Positions 43,798 to 52,461 of a DNA stretch of 64,000 bases are shown here, piece after piece. Numbering within the stretch: position 1 is the stretch's first letter; each line of letters opens with the position of its first letter. Below the pieces are notes generated by a model, which searched no databases, was not told where the DNA came from, and was given only the letters and a program-made list of their open reading frames with translations. The position numbers and the translations under genes were made by a program. This DNA is from Umezawaea endophytica (GTDB lineage Bacteria > Actinomycetota > Actinomycetes > Mycobacteriales > Pseudonocardiaceae), in assembly GCF_025061645.1 (NCBI RefSeq), contig NZ_JANYMP010000003.1:304065-368064 (forward strand), written 5' to 3'.

Positions 43798-44439
43798 TTG
43801 ATTCGTCGACTTGTTGCCGCTTTCGCTGTAGTACTGGGAATTCTCGCGTTCGAAGCAGGCCCCGCGCGGGCGGACGGCCCATCGACCGCCGCCGCGCAGT
43901 GGATCTGCGTCGGCGCGGCGGTCCCGGCGGGCCACGTGATCACGATGCTCAACCCGAACGGCGGCTGCTCGGGCAACGGGACCATGTACGTCGAACCCGT
44001 GCGCAACGGGATGTGGACCTGTCTGGGGTCACCGCTGCCCGAGCCGTACGTCATCACCATGCTCAACGCCAACGGATGTGGCGGGATGGGCCGCTACATC
44101 GAACTCCCCCGCAACGGCATGTGGACCTGCCTCGGATCGCCGCTCCCCGCGCAGTACGTGATCACCATGCTCAACGCCAACGGGTGCGGCGGGATGGGCC
44201 GCTACATCGAACTGCCGCGCGACGGCATGTGGACCTGCCTCGGCTCCCCCATCCCCTCGCCCTACGTGATCGTTCGGCTCAACGCCAACGGGTGCGGTGG
44301 CATGGGCCGCTACATCGAGGCCGCGCGCAGTGACATGTGGATCTGCTGGGGTTCCACGCTGCCCGCCGGGTTCGTGGTCACCCGTTCGGACCGCAACGGC
44401 TGTGGCGGTGGAGGCGCGGACTACATCGTGCGCGCCTGA
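43798..44439 (+). CDS. Secreted protein made of five ~36-residue Gly/Cys repeats
   Basis: A 213-residue precursor. TTG start with AGGAAGAGG upstream; signal IRRLVAAFAVVLGILAFEAG, cleavage near ARA. The mature protein is almost only repeats: WTCLGSPLPEPYVITMLNAN followed by GCGGMGRYIELPRNGM, five units (38, 36, 36, 36 and about 33 residues), each with two Cys (WxC and GCxG). Units 2-4 are nearly identical in DNA too, so the gene grew by recent duplication. I recognise no named family; short beta repeats with paired Cys suggest a rigid extracellular adhesin or binding protein. Confidence 0.75.
   Translation: MIRRLVAAFAVVLGILAFEAGPARADGPSTAAAQWICVGAAVPAGHVITMLNPNGGCSGNGTMYVEPVRNGMWTCLGSPLPEPYVITMLNANGCGGMGRYIELPRNGMWTCLGSPLPAQYVITMLNANGCGGMGRYIELPRDGMWTCLGSPIPSPYVIVRLNANGCGGMGRYIEAARSDMWICWGSTLPAGFVVTRSDRNGCGGGGADYIVRA
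43900..44436 (+). repeat. Tandem 108-bp coding repeats
   Basis: Units begin at the Trp codons at 43900, 44014, 44122, 44230 and 44338: one of 114 bp and then exact 108-bp spacing. Units 2-4 share long identical stretches; the first and last are diverged. Confidence 0.9.
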
Positions 44440-44449
44440 CAACAGGAGA

Positions 44450-44479
44450 GGAGGCCCCACCGGCACCGGTGGGGCCTCC
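44450..44479. terminator. Bidirectional hairpin terminator
   Basis: GGAGGCCCCACCGG and CCGGTGGGGCCTCC form a perfect 14-bp stem with a 2-nt gap, between the convergent stops of the repeat protein and the GMC oxidoreductase. Confidence 0.85.
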
Positions 44480-44488
44480 CGCCCGGTT

Positions 44489-45916
44489 TCACTCCACGGT
44501 CGCGGCCCCGCTGATGAGGCTCGCGGCCCGTTCCGCGATGGCGATCACGGTCGCGTAGGTGTTGGCCGACGGGATCCGCGGGATCACCGAGGCGTCCGCG
44601 ATCCGCAGGCCGTCAACACCGTGCACGCGCAGGTCCCGGTCCACCACCGACATCTCGTCCACGCCCAGCTTGCACGTGCCGACGTAGTGGAAGTACGGCG
44701 CCGTGGTCGCGCGGACGTAGGGCTCACCACCCGACTCCGCTTCCTGCCCGCGCCACGGCGTGAGGGCGCTCGCCGCGCCGATCTCGCGTGCCAGCCCCAT
44801 TCCCCTGACCATCGCGGTCAGGTCCCGCTCGTCGGTCAGGTAGCCCGGAGCCAAGGCGATTCCCCTATCTGCCAAGCGGAGTCGCCCACGGCTGTACGGG
44901 GTCATCAGGGAGAACGTGATGACGTAGAGGTTTTCCCCCGCCGGCGCCGACAGGCAGGATTGCAGGTCCGGGGCGTCCAGGTCGGGATCGCTGCGCAGCA
45001 GGCCGACCACCTCGACGTTGTTGTTCGAGCCCACCGGTATCGGCTGCGCGCTGGTGTACATCACGTAGGAGAGGGGGTGGTCGTGCAGGTTCTCGCCCAC
45101 ACCCGGCAGGTCCGCGACGACGGCGATGTCGCTGTCACGCAGGTGGTCGGCCGGACCGATCCCGCTCAGCATCAGCAGGTGAGCGGTTCCGACGGCGCCC
45201 GCGCAGAGCACCACTTCGCCCGCCCCGGCCTGGATCCGCTGTCCGCCAACGGTGTACTCGACGCCGGTGGCCCGGTGCCCGTCGAACACGACTCGCCGGA
45301 CCACCGCGTCCGTCACCACGTCGAGGCCCGCGCGTGAGCCCAGGTAGGCGTCGGCGGCGCTCTGCCTGACTCCCCCGACGATGTTCAGGTCGACCCAGCC
45401 GACCCCCTCCTCCAAGCCGCCGCTGATGTCCGTCGCACGCCGGTAACCAACCTCCGCGGCCGCCTCTACGAACGCCGCCGCGGTCGGGTGCCCCTGCTCG
45501 GCCGGGGCGACCTCCAGCGGGCCACCGACGCCGCGCAGAGCGGGATCGCGGGTGGGGGCGCGCTCGCCGCGCCGGAAGAACGGCAGCAGGTCGTCGAACT
45601 CCCAGCCCTTGCCCCAGTCGTAGCTGCTCCGGTGACCTCGGGCGAAGATCATCCCGTTGATGCTGGAAGAGCCGCCCAGCGCCTTCCCACGTGGCCAGGG
45701 AAGGGTTCTGCCCAGTTCCGGCTCCGGCAGGGTCGTGTCCTGCCAGTCCGATTCGGAGCCCAGGAGTGACAGCCAGGCGTTCGGCGGGGCGGTCACCGGC
45801 GACGCGCTCCCCGCCTCCAGCAGCAGGACGCTGACGCTCGGGTCCTCGGCCAGGCGGGAAGCGACCACGCAGCCCGCGCTCCCGCCGCCCACCACGACGT
45901 AGTCGTAATCGCTCAC
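44489..45916 (-). CDS. GMC-family FAD oxidoreductase (alcohol oxidase/choline dehydrogenase-like)
   Basis: A 475-residue flavoprotein. FAD motif YDYVVVGGGSAGCVVASRLAED, GMC signature 1 PWPRGKALGGSSSINGM and signature 2 GAVGTAHLLMLSGIGPA; C-terminal catalytic region PYFHYVGTCKLG and the last His/Asn block RIPSANTYATVIAIAE. Substrates in the family are alcohols and sugars; here an aryl or prenyl alcohol is likely. The GTG start overlaps the stop of the carboxylic acid reductase gene by four bases (GTGA), so the two are produced together. The pair could set the aldehyde/alcohol level of the cluster product. It marks the left edge of the cluster. Confidence 0.9.
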   Translation of the reverse strand: MSDYDYVVVGGGSAGCVVASRLAEDPSVSVLLLEAGSASPVTAPPNAWLSLLGSESDWQDTTLPEPELGRTLPWPRGKALGGSSSINGMIFARGHRSSYDWGKGWEFDDLLPFFRRGERAPTRDPALRGVGGPLEVAPAEQGHPTAAAFVEAAAEVGYRRATDISGGLEEGVGWVDLNIVGGVRQSAADAYLGSRAGLDVVTDAVVRRVVFDGHRATGVEYTVGGQRIQAGAGEVVLCAGAVGTAHLLMLSGIGPADHLRDSDIAVVADLPGVGENLHDHPLSYVMYTSAQPIPVGSNNNVEVVGLLRSDPDLDAPDLQSCLSAPAGENLYVITFSLMTPYSRGRLRLADRGIALAPGYLTDERDLTAMVRGMGLAREIGAASALTPWRGQEAESGGEPYVRATTAPYFHYVGTCKLGVDEMSVVDRDLRVHGVDGLRIADASVIPRIPSANTYATVIAIAERAASLISGAATVE

Positions 45917-48900
45917 GTGTTCTTCCCGGTCATCAGGCGGCGCAGGTCCGTCGCGCACTTGCGGACGAGGGACCGGGATAGGTGCGGGATGTCCCCGGTC
46001 TGCTGGACGGCCTCCCGGAACCGGGCCGACGGGACGTCCGAACCGGGCACCGCCGGTTCCGGCTCCCGGAAGCCGTGCAGCAGCGGGAGGATCGAGTACT
46101 GGCGCTGGGATTCCGGCAGCGTGCGCAGGGCGGCTTCGACGCGGACGAGCCAGTCACCGTGGTCCTCGATCCGCTCGATGGCGTGGCCGTCCTCGACGAG
46201 CCAGTCCACGAACGTGTCCAGGGAAATCCCGTCGTCGTGCGGGTTCACCAGGTTGAACGTCCGGTACCCGGAGGTGTTCCGCCCCAGCGCGACGATCGAC
46301 GCCGCGGTGAAGTCGACGGGCAGGCCGTCGTAGTGGGCCCGGTCGCCGCCGAGGTAGAAGGACCGCGGGGCCACGCCCGTCGCGAGGAGGCTGAACAGCA
46401 GGCGGCTGAACATGTCGTGCACGTTCACCTGCCCGGCGTACTCGCCGTGCGCGAGGATCATGGTGGAGCGGAACACCGTCACCGGCAGGCCGCACAGGTC
46501 GTGCGCCTCCCGCAGCAGCACCTCTCCGGCCCACTTGCTCGTCGTGTACCCGCCCGCGTACCCGTCGTCGACGGGCTGGACCGGCAGCGCGGCGCGCACG
46601 TCGGAGTCCTCGTCGAGAGGCTGTCCCCTCCGCGACCGGGACACCGCCACGCTGGAGATGTACGTGATCGGCTTGAGCCGGTCGGTCAGGGACAGGCGGA
46701 TGACCTCCGCGGTGCCGAGGACGTTGGCCTCGAACAGGTGGCGGTAGGGCAGCACGTGGTTCACCAGTGCGCCCGCGTGGACGATCAGGTCCACCTCGCC
46801 GGTCAGCCGCTGCCACGTCGCCTCGTCCAGGCCCAGCCGCGGCTCGGCGATGTCCCCCGCCAGCACCTCCAGGTGCTCCGCGGCCAACTCCCCGACCGTG
46901 CGCGCCAGGTCAGGGTCGTCGCTGCCGAAGGCGTCGACCAGGCGCTGCCTGGCGGCGTCCGGGTCCTTGCCGCGGACCACGACGATCAGCCTGCCCGCGA
47001 CCGGGGCCAGTCGGCGCAGCCAGTCGAGGGTGAGGAAGCGCCCGAGGTACCCGCTCGCGCCGGTCAGCAGAACGCGGCGGGGCTCCCCCTCAGGACGCGG
47101 GAGGTGGCGGGCGCCGTCCAGGGTCGCCGCGTCGACGAACCGGTCGAGGGTGAGGTCCTTGGCGTGCGTCTCGGCGGCGTCCTCGCCGTGCACCGAGGCG
47201 AAACTCGGCCGCGACGCGGTGGCCCCGCCCGCGACCTCCGGCAGTTTGGCCTCGAGGTAGTCCGCCACCTGGCGGAGGTCGTGCGCGGGGCTGATGATGA
47301 CGTCGACCGGGACCCGCACGCCGAAGGCGTCTTGCAGCAGGTTCGACAGCGACACCGCCGACAGCGAGTCGCCGCCGAGGTCGCGGAAGTACGCGGAGGG
47401 GCTCACCTCGGCCGTCGAACCGGACAGCAGCGCCCGCGCGGCCCGCTGGACGGTCTCCAGCACCGGCTGGTCGGCTCCCGTGCGGCTCAGGTCGAGCAGC
47501 TCACAGGCCTCGCGGGCGGAGATGTCGGCGTACCTCCGGTCCAACCGCTCGCCGTAGCGCTCCACGAGCTTGGGCCACAACAACTTGCGCTGGTCCGACA
47601 GCAGGCCGTTCGCCTGGCTGAACGGCTCGGTCTCCAGCAGCAGGCCGCGCGGGACCTCGTACGACTTCAGGCCCGTGTCCTGCGCGATCCGCCGGAACGA
47701 CTCGGTCAGCAGGTGTTCGAGGCGGTCCGGGTCGGCCCCGTGCTCCTCCAGCGCGTCCTCGGTCGGCACGACGACGGCGAGCAGGTAGGACCGCTCGCTG
47801 TCGCCGTGGACGAAGACCTGCCGCACCAACGGGGCGGTGGCGAAGAGGGACTCCAGCCGCGCGACGGCCACGAACTCGCCCTGGGACAGCTTGACGACGC
47901 TCTTGAGGCGGTCCACGACGGCGATGCGGCGCGGACCGAGTTCCGCGACGATGTCGCCGGTCCGGTAGTACCCGTCCTCGTCGAAGAGGGCGGCGGTCAG
48001 TTCGGGCTGCCTGTAGTAGCCGGGGATGCCGTCCGCCTTCAGCAGCAGTTCGCCGCGCGGGTGCGGGACGTCGGTGCGGAAGTAGCCGAGCTCGGGCACG
48101 TCGACCAGCTTGTAGTCGATCACGGGCGGGTTCATCAGGGTGCCGTTGACGGCGATGCCCGCGACCTCCGTGGAGCCGTACATGTCGTACAGGGGAACGC
48201 CGAGGAGCGCCTCGACGAACTCGGTCAGCGTGGCCGACAGCGGCGCGGAACCACAGGTGGCCCAGCCGACGCGCCCTCCGAGGACGTCCTCGCGCAGGCG
48301 GGTGAGCACCTCGGTCGCCGCGCCCTCACCGGTCCGCCGGTCCAGCTCGCTCCGGTAGCGCTGGTAGAGCATCTCGCACACCCGCGGCACCAGGGACAGC
48401 TCGGTGGGCCGCACGAGCGCGATGTCCTCGAAGAACGTCGAGAGGTCGCTGCCCGCGGTGAAGCAGCTCAGCCCACCGCGCGCCAGTGCGTTCATCAGCG
48501 AGAAGTGGCCGCCGATGTGGCTCAGCGGCATGTAGTTGACGGCGACCAGGTCCGCCCGGTTCGCCCGGTCCTCCCACATCACCCTGGCCAGCCGCTCGGT
48601 GTAGATCGCGCCCTTGGGGGTTCCGGTGCTCCCCGAGGTGTACACGAGCATCGCGAGGGGGTCCTCGTCGTCGCCGGGGACGTGCGGCGGCACCTCGGGC
48701 AGGGTCGCGCCGAGGTCGAGGACCTCGGGCAGCGCGACGACGTCCACGTCCCGTCCGGCACGGGCCAGGCCGTCGCGGGCCGCGGCGAACCGCTCCGCCT
48801 GGTCGTCGACGCGCTGGTCGTGGTCGAACACCACCAACCGCCGGACCGAAGGCGCGCGCAGGGCCAGTTCGGTCGCCGCGCCCAGGTGCTCGACGCTCGC

Positions 48901-49278
48901 GGCGAGGAGGGACGGCTCGGTCTCCGCCATGATGGACGCCAGGTTCTCGGCCGACGCGCCGGTCTGCAACGGGACGCTGACGACGCCCAGGTAGCCGCAC
49001 GCCAGGTTCAGCGTCGCGTAGTCGCGGCTCCCGAAGCCGAGGATGGCCACCCGGTCGCCCGCGGCGAGGGGGTGGCGCGGGTGGTGGTGCCACTCGCTCG
49101 CCACCGCGCGGACGCGGCTCCACAACTGCCGGTAGGTGGTCAGCTCGTAGCGGGGCAGCAGGCGGGCCGACACGCGCCCCGTCCGGGCGTCCCGCACGAA
49201 CTCCCGCGCGCGCTCACCGACAGCGGGCCGTTCCCCGTGGCGCTCGAACACGTTTGCCATTACTTGCGCGAGTCGCAC
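45913..49278 (-). CDS. Carboxylic acid reductase (A-T-R three-domain)
   Basis: 1121 residues, a little shorter than typical CARs (about 1170). Adenylation domain 1-600: P-loop LVYTSGSTGTPKG (211-223), YGSTEV (367-372), hinge and Lys region DRLKSVVKLSQGEFV (456-470). Carrier domain: FRDLGGDSLS with phosphopantetheine Ser638. Reductase domain from about 735: VLLTGASGYLGRF (NADPH), GGYTTSKWAGE with Tyr911 and Lys915. It converts a carboxylic acid to aldehyde with ATP and NADPH; a PPTase must act on Ser638. GTG start with GGAGA 5 nt upstream. Beside a p-aminobenzoate pathway the natural substrate is probably the (prenylated) aminobenzoate carboxyl. Confidence 0.93.
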   Translation of the reverse strand: MRLAQVMANVFERHGERPAVGERAREFVRDARTGRVSARLLPRYELTTYRQLWSRVRAVASEWHHHPRHPLAAGDRVAILGFGSRDYATLNLACGYLGVVSVPLQTGASAENLASIMAETEPSLLAASVEHLGAATELALRAPSVRRLVVFDHDQRVDDQAERFAAARDGLARAGRDVDVVALPEVLDLGATLPEVPPHVPGDDEDPLAMLVYTSGSTGTPKGAIYTERLARVMWEDRANRADLVAVNYMPLSHIGGHFSLMNALARGGLSCFTAGSDLSTFFEDIALVRPTELSLVPRVCEMLYQRYRSELDRRTGEGAATEVLTRLREDVLGGRVGWATCGSAPLSATLTEFVEALLGVPLYDMYGSTEVAGIAVNGTLMNPPVIDYKLVDVPELGYFRTDVPHPRGELLLKADGIPGYYRQPELTAALFDEDGYYRTGDIVAELGPRRIAVVDRLKSVVKLSQGEFVAVARLESLFATAPLVRQVFVHGDSERSYLLAVVVPTEDALEEHGADPDRLEHLLTESFRRIAQDTGLKSYEVPRGLLLETEPFSQANGLLSDQRKLLWPKLVERYGERLDRRYADISAREACELLDLSRTGADQPVLETVQRAARALLSGSTAEVSPSAYFRDLGGDSLSAVSLSNLLQDAFGVRVPVDVIISPAHDLRQVADYLEAKLPEVAGGATASRPSFASVHGEDAAETHAKDLTLDRFVDAATLDGARHLPRPEGEPRRVLLTGASGYLGRFLTLDWLRRLAPVAGRLIVVVRGKDPDAARQRLVDAFGSDDPDLARTVGELAAEHLEVLAGDIAEPRLGLDEATWQRLTGEVDLIVHAGALVNHVLPYRHLFEANVLGTAEVIRLSLTDRLKPITYISSVAVSRSRRGQPLDEDSDVRAALPVQPVDDGYAGGYTTSKWAGEVLLREAHDLCGLPVTVFRSTMILAHGEYAGQVNVHDMFSRLLFSLLATGVAPRSFYLGGDRAHYDGLPVDFTAASIVALGRNTSGYRTFNLVNPHDDGISLDTFVDWLVEDGHAIERIEDHGDWLVRVEAALRTLPESQRQYSILPLLHGFREPEPAVPGSDVPSARFREAVQQTGDIPHLSRSLVRKCATDLRRLMTGKNT

Positions 49279-49472
49279 TGTGATCTCCGCGTCGCACAGG
49301 TGGCGACTTGTTGTCAGAAATGGAAACAGCCCCGAAAAACTACACTAGCAGCAGCCCACCGGACAGTCACGCGGTCCGGCTCGCATTTTAGGCTTTTTGA
49401 TAAGCATCATTGCGGCGGCCGGTCGTCCTTGATAGTGATTCCACGAGGACTCCTGCAATCGAGGATGTGCCC
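49279..49472. promoter_or_regulatory. Divergent promoter region CAR / P450
   Basis: 194 bp between two divergent cluster genes, more AT-rich than the flanks (ATTTTAGGCTTTTTGATAA near 49385). CCGGAC (49359-49364) and GTCCGG (49374-49379) form a small inverted repeat. No clear -35/-10 pair could be fixed. Confidence 0.45.
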
Positions 49473-50708
49473 ATGGACCACGATTCCGCCCTCCTGGAAC
49501 TCGACGACGCGTTCGTGCAGGACCCGTACTCGGTGTACGCGAAGCTCAGTGCCGAAGGCTCGGCGCACAGGGTGCTGATGCCCCCTGGGGTCCCCCTGTG
49601 CGGGGGGCTCCCGGTCTGGCTCATCACCGGCTACGACGCCGTGCGCTCCGCGCTGGCGGATCCCCGGCTGAGCACCGACCTGACCAGGATCGACGGGCTG
49701 TTCGCGCAGAAGGAGCCCGACCGCGGCAAGCGCGGCGGCTTCTCCTCGGCACTGGCCAGCCACATGATGCACACCGACCCACCGGACCACACCAGGCTGC
49801 GCAAGCTCGTGAGCAAGGCCTTCACCGGCCGTGCCGTCGAAGCGCTCCGGCCGGAGATCGTGAAGATCACCGACGGGCTGACCGCGGCCCTCTCGGACCA
49901 CGACTCGGTGGACCTGCTGGACGCCTTCGCGTTCCCGCTGCCGATCCGGGTGATCTGCCTCCTGCTGGGCGTCCCGGTCGAGGAGCAGGACAACTTCAAG
50001 TCGTGGTCGAGGGCGCTGGTCTCCGGCGACTCCCCCGAGGCGGCGGCCGCCGCCGCGACCGCGGTGGCGGGGTACCTCGGCGAGCTGATCGAGCGCAAAC
50101 GCCGCGTGAGCAGCGACGACGTGCTCAGCGCCCTGGTCTCGGCGCGCGACGTCGACGACCGGTTGACCGAGACCGAACTGGTCTCGACGGCCTACCTGCT
50201 GTTCATCGCCGGGTTCGAGACGACCCTCAACGCGCTCGGCAACGGCACGCTGCACCTGATGCGGAACCTGGACCAGTGGGAGGCGCTGCGCGAGGACCGG
50301 ACACTCCTCCCCGGCGCGGTCGAGGAGTTCCTGAGGCTGGAGAGCCCGCTGAAGCACGCCACGTTCCGCTGCGCGACGGAGCCGCTGGGCATCGGGGGCG
50401 TCGAGATCCCGGCGGGCGACTTCGTGCTGCTGGCCATCGCCTCCGCCAACCGCGACCCCCAGCGCTTCGCCGATCCGCACGTGCTGGACGTCCGCAGGCC
50501 CGCGGCGGGTCACCTGGCGTTCGGGCACGGCGTCCACCACTGCCTCGGGGCGCCGCTGGCGCGGGTGGAGGCGCTGACGGCGTTCGGCGCCCTGCTCGAC
50601 GCGTTCCCCGCCATGAGGCTCGCCGCGGACCCCGAGGACCTGCGGTGGCGCAACAGCACGATCATTCGCGGGCTCGACTCGCTTCCGGTGAGGCTGAACC
50701 ACCGCTAG
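49473..50708 (+). CDS. Cytochrome P450 (first of three in the cluster)
   Basis: 411 residues. C-helix DPPDHTRLRKLVSKAF, I-helix FIAGFETT (A246-G-F-E249-T250-T251, a normal acid-alcohol pair), K-helix E285-x-x-R288, haem loop FGHGVHHCLG with Cys357. It is a soluble bacterial class I P450 needing ferredoxin partners, which are not in the window. Because oxygen-activation residues are intact it is a true hydroxylase/epoxidase candidate. It is divergent from the CAR gene and followed after 84 bp by the carbamoyltransferase; it may make the hydroxyl that is carbamoylated. ATG chosen with GAGGA upstream. Confidence 0.93.
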   Translation: MDHDSALLELDDAFVQDPYSVYAKLSAEGSAHRVLMPPGVPLCGGLPVWLITGYDAVRSALADPRLSTDLTRIDGLFAQKEPDRGKRGGFSSALASHMMHTDPPDHTRLRKLVSKAFTGRAVEALRPEIVKITDGLTAALSDHDSVDLLDAFAFPLPIRVICLLLGVPVEEQDNFKSWSRALVSGDSPEAAAAAATAVAGYLGELIERKRRVSSDDVLSALVSARDVDDRLTETELVSTAYLLFIAGFETTLNALGNGTLHLMRNLDQWEALREDRTLLPGAVEEFLRLESPLKHATFRCATEPLGIGGVEIPAGDFVLLAIASANRDPQRFADPHVLDVRRPAAGHLAFGHGVHHCLGAPLARVEALTAFGALLDAFPAMRLAADPEDLRWRNSTIIRGLDSLPVRLNHR

Positions 50709-50792
50709 ACGCTTTATCACATTTCCGGAACACCGCGTCACCAACCCGTTTTTGGCGTGGCTGCTGGACGACCAGAAAGGTGCGGCTGACCA

Positions 50793-52454
50793 ATGCGCAT
50801 ATGCGGGATCAAAGCATCACACGACGGCGGGGTGGCCGTCATCGAGGACGGTCGCCTCCTCTTCAGCTACGAGATCGAGAAGCTGCGGAACGGCGAACGC
50901 TACAGCTCGCTCGGAAACCTGGAACGCGTGACCGAGATCCTCGCCGCGGAGGGTCTGACACCCGCCGACATCGACCAGTTCGTGGTCGACGGCTGGTACA
51001 CGAAAGACGACGCGGGCCAGACCGCCGTCACCGTGGACGCGGCCGGACGGCCGGTGCACCTCCGGGTCGCGCCGTACCTGGAGAGCCCCGGCGACGAGGG
51101 CCCGCTGCAACGCCACACCTTCAGCGGCCACGGCCTCGGCGACTACGCCAGCTACACCCACGTCGCCAACCACCTCATCGGCACGTACTGCTCCAGCCCG
51201 TTCGCCGCCAGGGGTGAGGACGCGTTCGTCCTGGTCTGGGACGGCCTCATCACGCCGCGCCTCTACCGGGTGCGGGCCGCGACCCGCGAGGTGGACTTCG
51301 TCGAGGCACTCATGCCCGTCTTCGGCGGCAGCTTCGCGGCGTTCTGCGCGCGGTTCGAGCCGTACCTGCCCGACACCGACGACGTCACGTCGGACCGGTT
51401 CATCCGCCACCACCTGTCCGTCGCGGGGAAGGCCATGGCCTACGCGGCCATGGGCCGGGTCGAGACCGGTGCCTTCGCCGCCTTCGACGACCTCATGGCC
51501 GAGTTCCACGACATCCCCGTCGACCGGGTGGGGGTGCTGGGGGACAAGGTCGCCGCGAACCGGGACGAGCTGATGCCGGGCCTGTCCAACGCGGACCTCA
51601 TCGCCACCTACCAGGCCTACGTGGGCCACAACCTGCTGGAGCGGCTCACGTCGGCGGTGCGGAGCCGCTTCCCCGGCGGCGGCCACAACCTGGTGCTCGG
51701 CGGCGGCTGCGCGCTGAACATCAAGTGGAACACCGCGATCCGGGCCAGCGGGGTCTTCCAGGACGTGTTCGTCCCGCCCTTCCCCAACGACGCCGGGGCG
51801 GCGATCGGGACGGCGGCCTGCGAGATGTTCCGGCGCGGCGGCACGGCGCTGGAGTGGAACGTCTACAGCGGACCGCGGATCACCACCGGCACCCTGCCCG
51901 ACGGGTGGAGCGCGCGACCCTGCGACGAGCGGGCGTTGGCCGCCCTCCTGCACGCCGAGGACGAACCGGTGGTCGTCCTGTCCGGACGGGCGGAACTGGG
52001 GCCGCGCGCACTGGGCAACCGCAGCATCATCGCGCCCGCGACCAGCACCCGGATGAAGGACCTGCTCAACGACATCAAGAACCGGGCCCAGTACCGGCCC
52101 GTCGCGCCCATCTGCTTGGAGGACCGCGCGCCGGAGGTCTTCGACCCAGGCACACCCGACCCGTACATGATCTTCGAGCACCGCATGCGGCCGGGCTGGG
52201 CCGAGCGCGTCCCGGCGATCGTCCACCTGGACGGCACCGCCCGGCTCCAGACCATCGCGTCCACTCAGGACACCGCGGCGGTGCGCATCCTCACCGCCTA
52301 CGCGGAGATCAGCGGGATTCCCGTGCTGTGCAACACGAGCGCGAACCTGGAGGGGCGGGGCTTCTTCCCCGACGTCGAGTCCGCGGCCCGGTGGGGCGGG
52401 ACCCGGTACATCTGGTCGGAGGGGACGCTGTACACGAACCCCGACGCGGGGTGA
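50793..52454 (+). CDS. O-carbamoyltransferase (TobZ/NodU family)
   Basis: A 553-residue two-domain enzyme. Kae1-like N-terminal domain: MRICGIKASHDGGVAVIEDG, the metal-binding stretch SYTHVANHLIGTYCSSPF, and LVLGGGCALNIKWN. The C-terminal YrdC-like part includes VVVLSGRAELGPRALGNRSI and QYRPVAPICLEDRAPEVF, both family signatures. TobZ/NovN/NodU enzymes make carbamoyl-AMP from carbamoyl phosphate and ATP, then carbamoylate a hydroxyl. Its partner alcohol may be supplied by the upstream P450 or by CAR/GMC chemistry. The stop lies 7 bp from the convergent stop of the DAHP synthase, so it ends its own short operon. Confidence 0.92.
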   Translation: MRICGIKASHDGGVAVIEDGRLLFSYEIEKLRNGERYSSLGNLERVTEILAAEGLTPADIDQFVVDGWYTKDDAGQTAVTVDAAGRPVHLRVAPYLESPGDEGPLQRHTFSGHGLGDYASYTHVANHLIGTYCSSPFAARGEDAFVLVWDGLITPRLYRVRAATREVDFVEALMPVFGGSFAAFCARFEPYLPDTDDVTSDRFIRHHLSVAGKAMAYAAMGRVETGAFAAFDDLMAEFHDIPVDRVGVLGDKVAANRDELMPGLSNADLIATYQAYVGHNLLERLTSAVRSRFPGGGHNLVLGGGCALNIKWNTAIRASGVFQDVFVPPFPNDAGAAIGTAACEMFRRGGTALEWNVYSGPRITTGTLPDGWSARPCDERALAALLHAEDEPVVVLSGRAELGPRALGNRSIIAPATSTRMKDLLNDIKNRAQYRPVAPICLEDRAPEVFDPGTPDPYMIFEHRMRPGWAERVPAIVHLDGTARLQTIASTQDTAAVRILTAYAEISGIPVLCNTSANLEGRGFFPDVESAARWGGTRYIWSEGTLYTNPDAG

Positions 52455-52461
52455 CGTCCCG

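Noticed and set aside
43900..44436. Regular repeats as a CRISPR array
   Set aside because: Units are 108 bp, contiguous and coding, with no spacers; they encode the five-repeat secreted protein.
45982..49578. Long plus-strand frame opposite the CAR gene
   Set aside because: Shadow frame; CAR motifs on the minus strand explain the region and the frame runs through the promoter.
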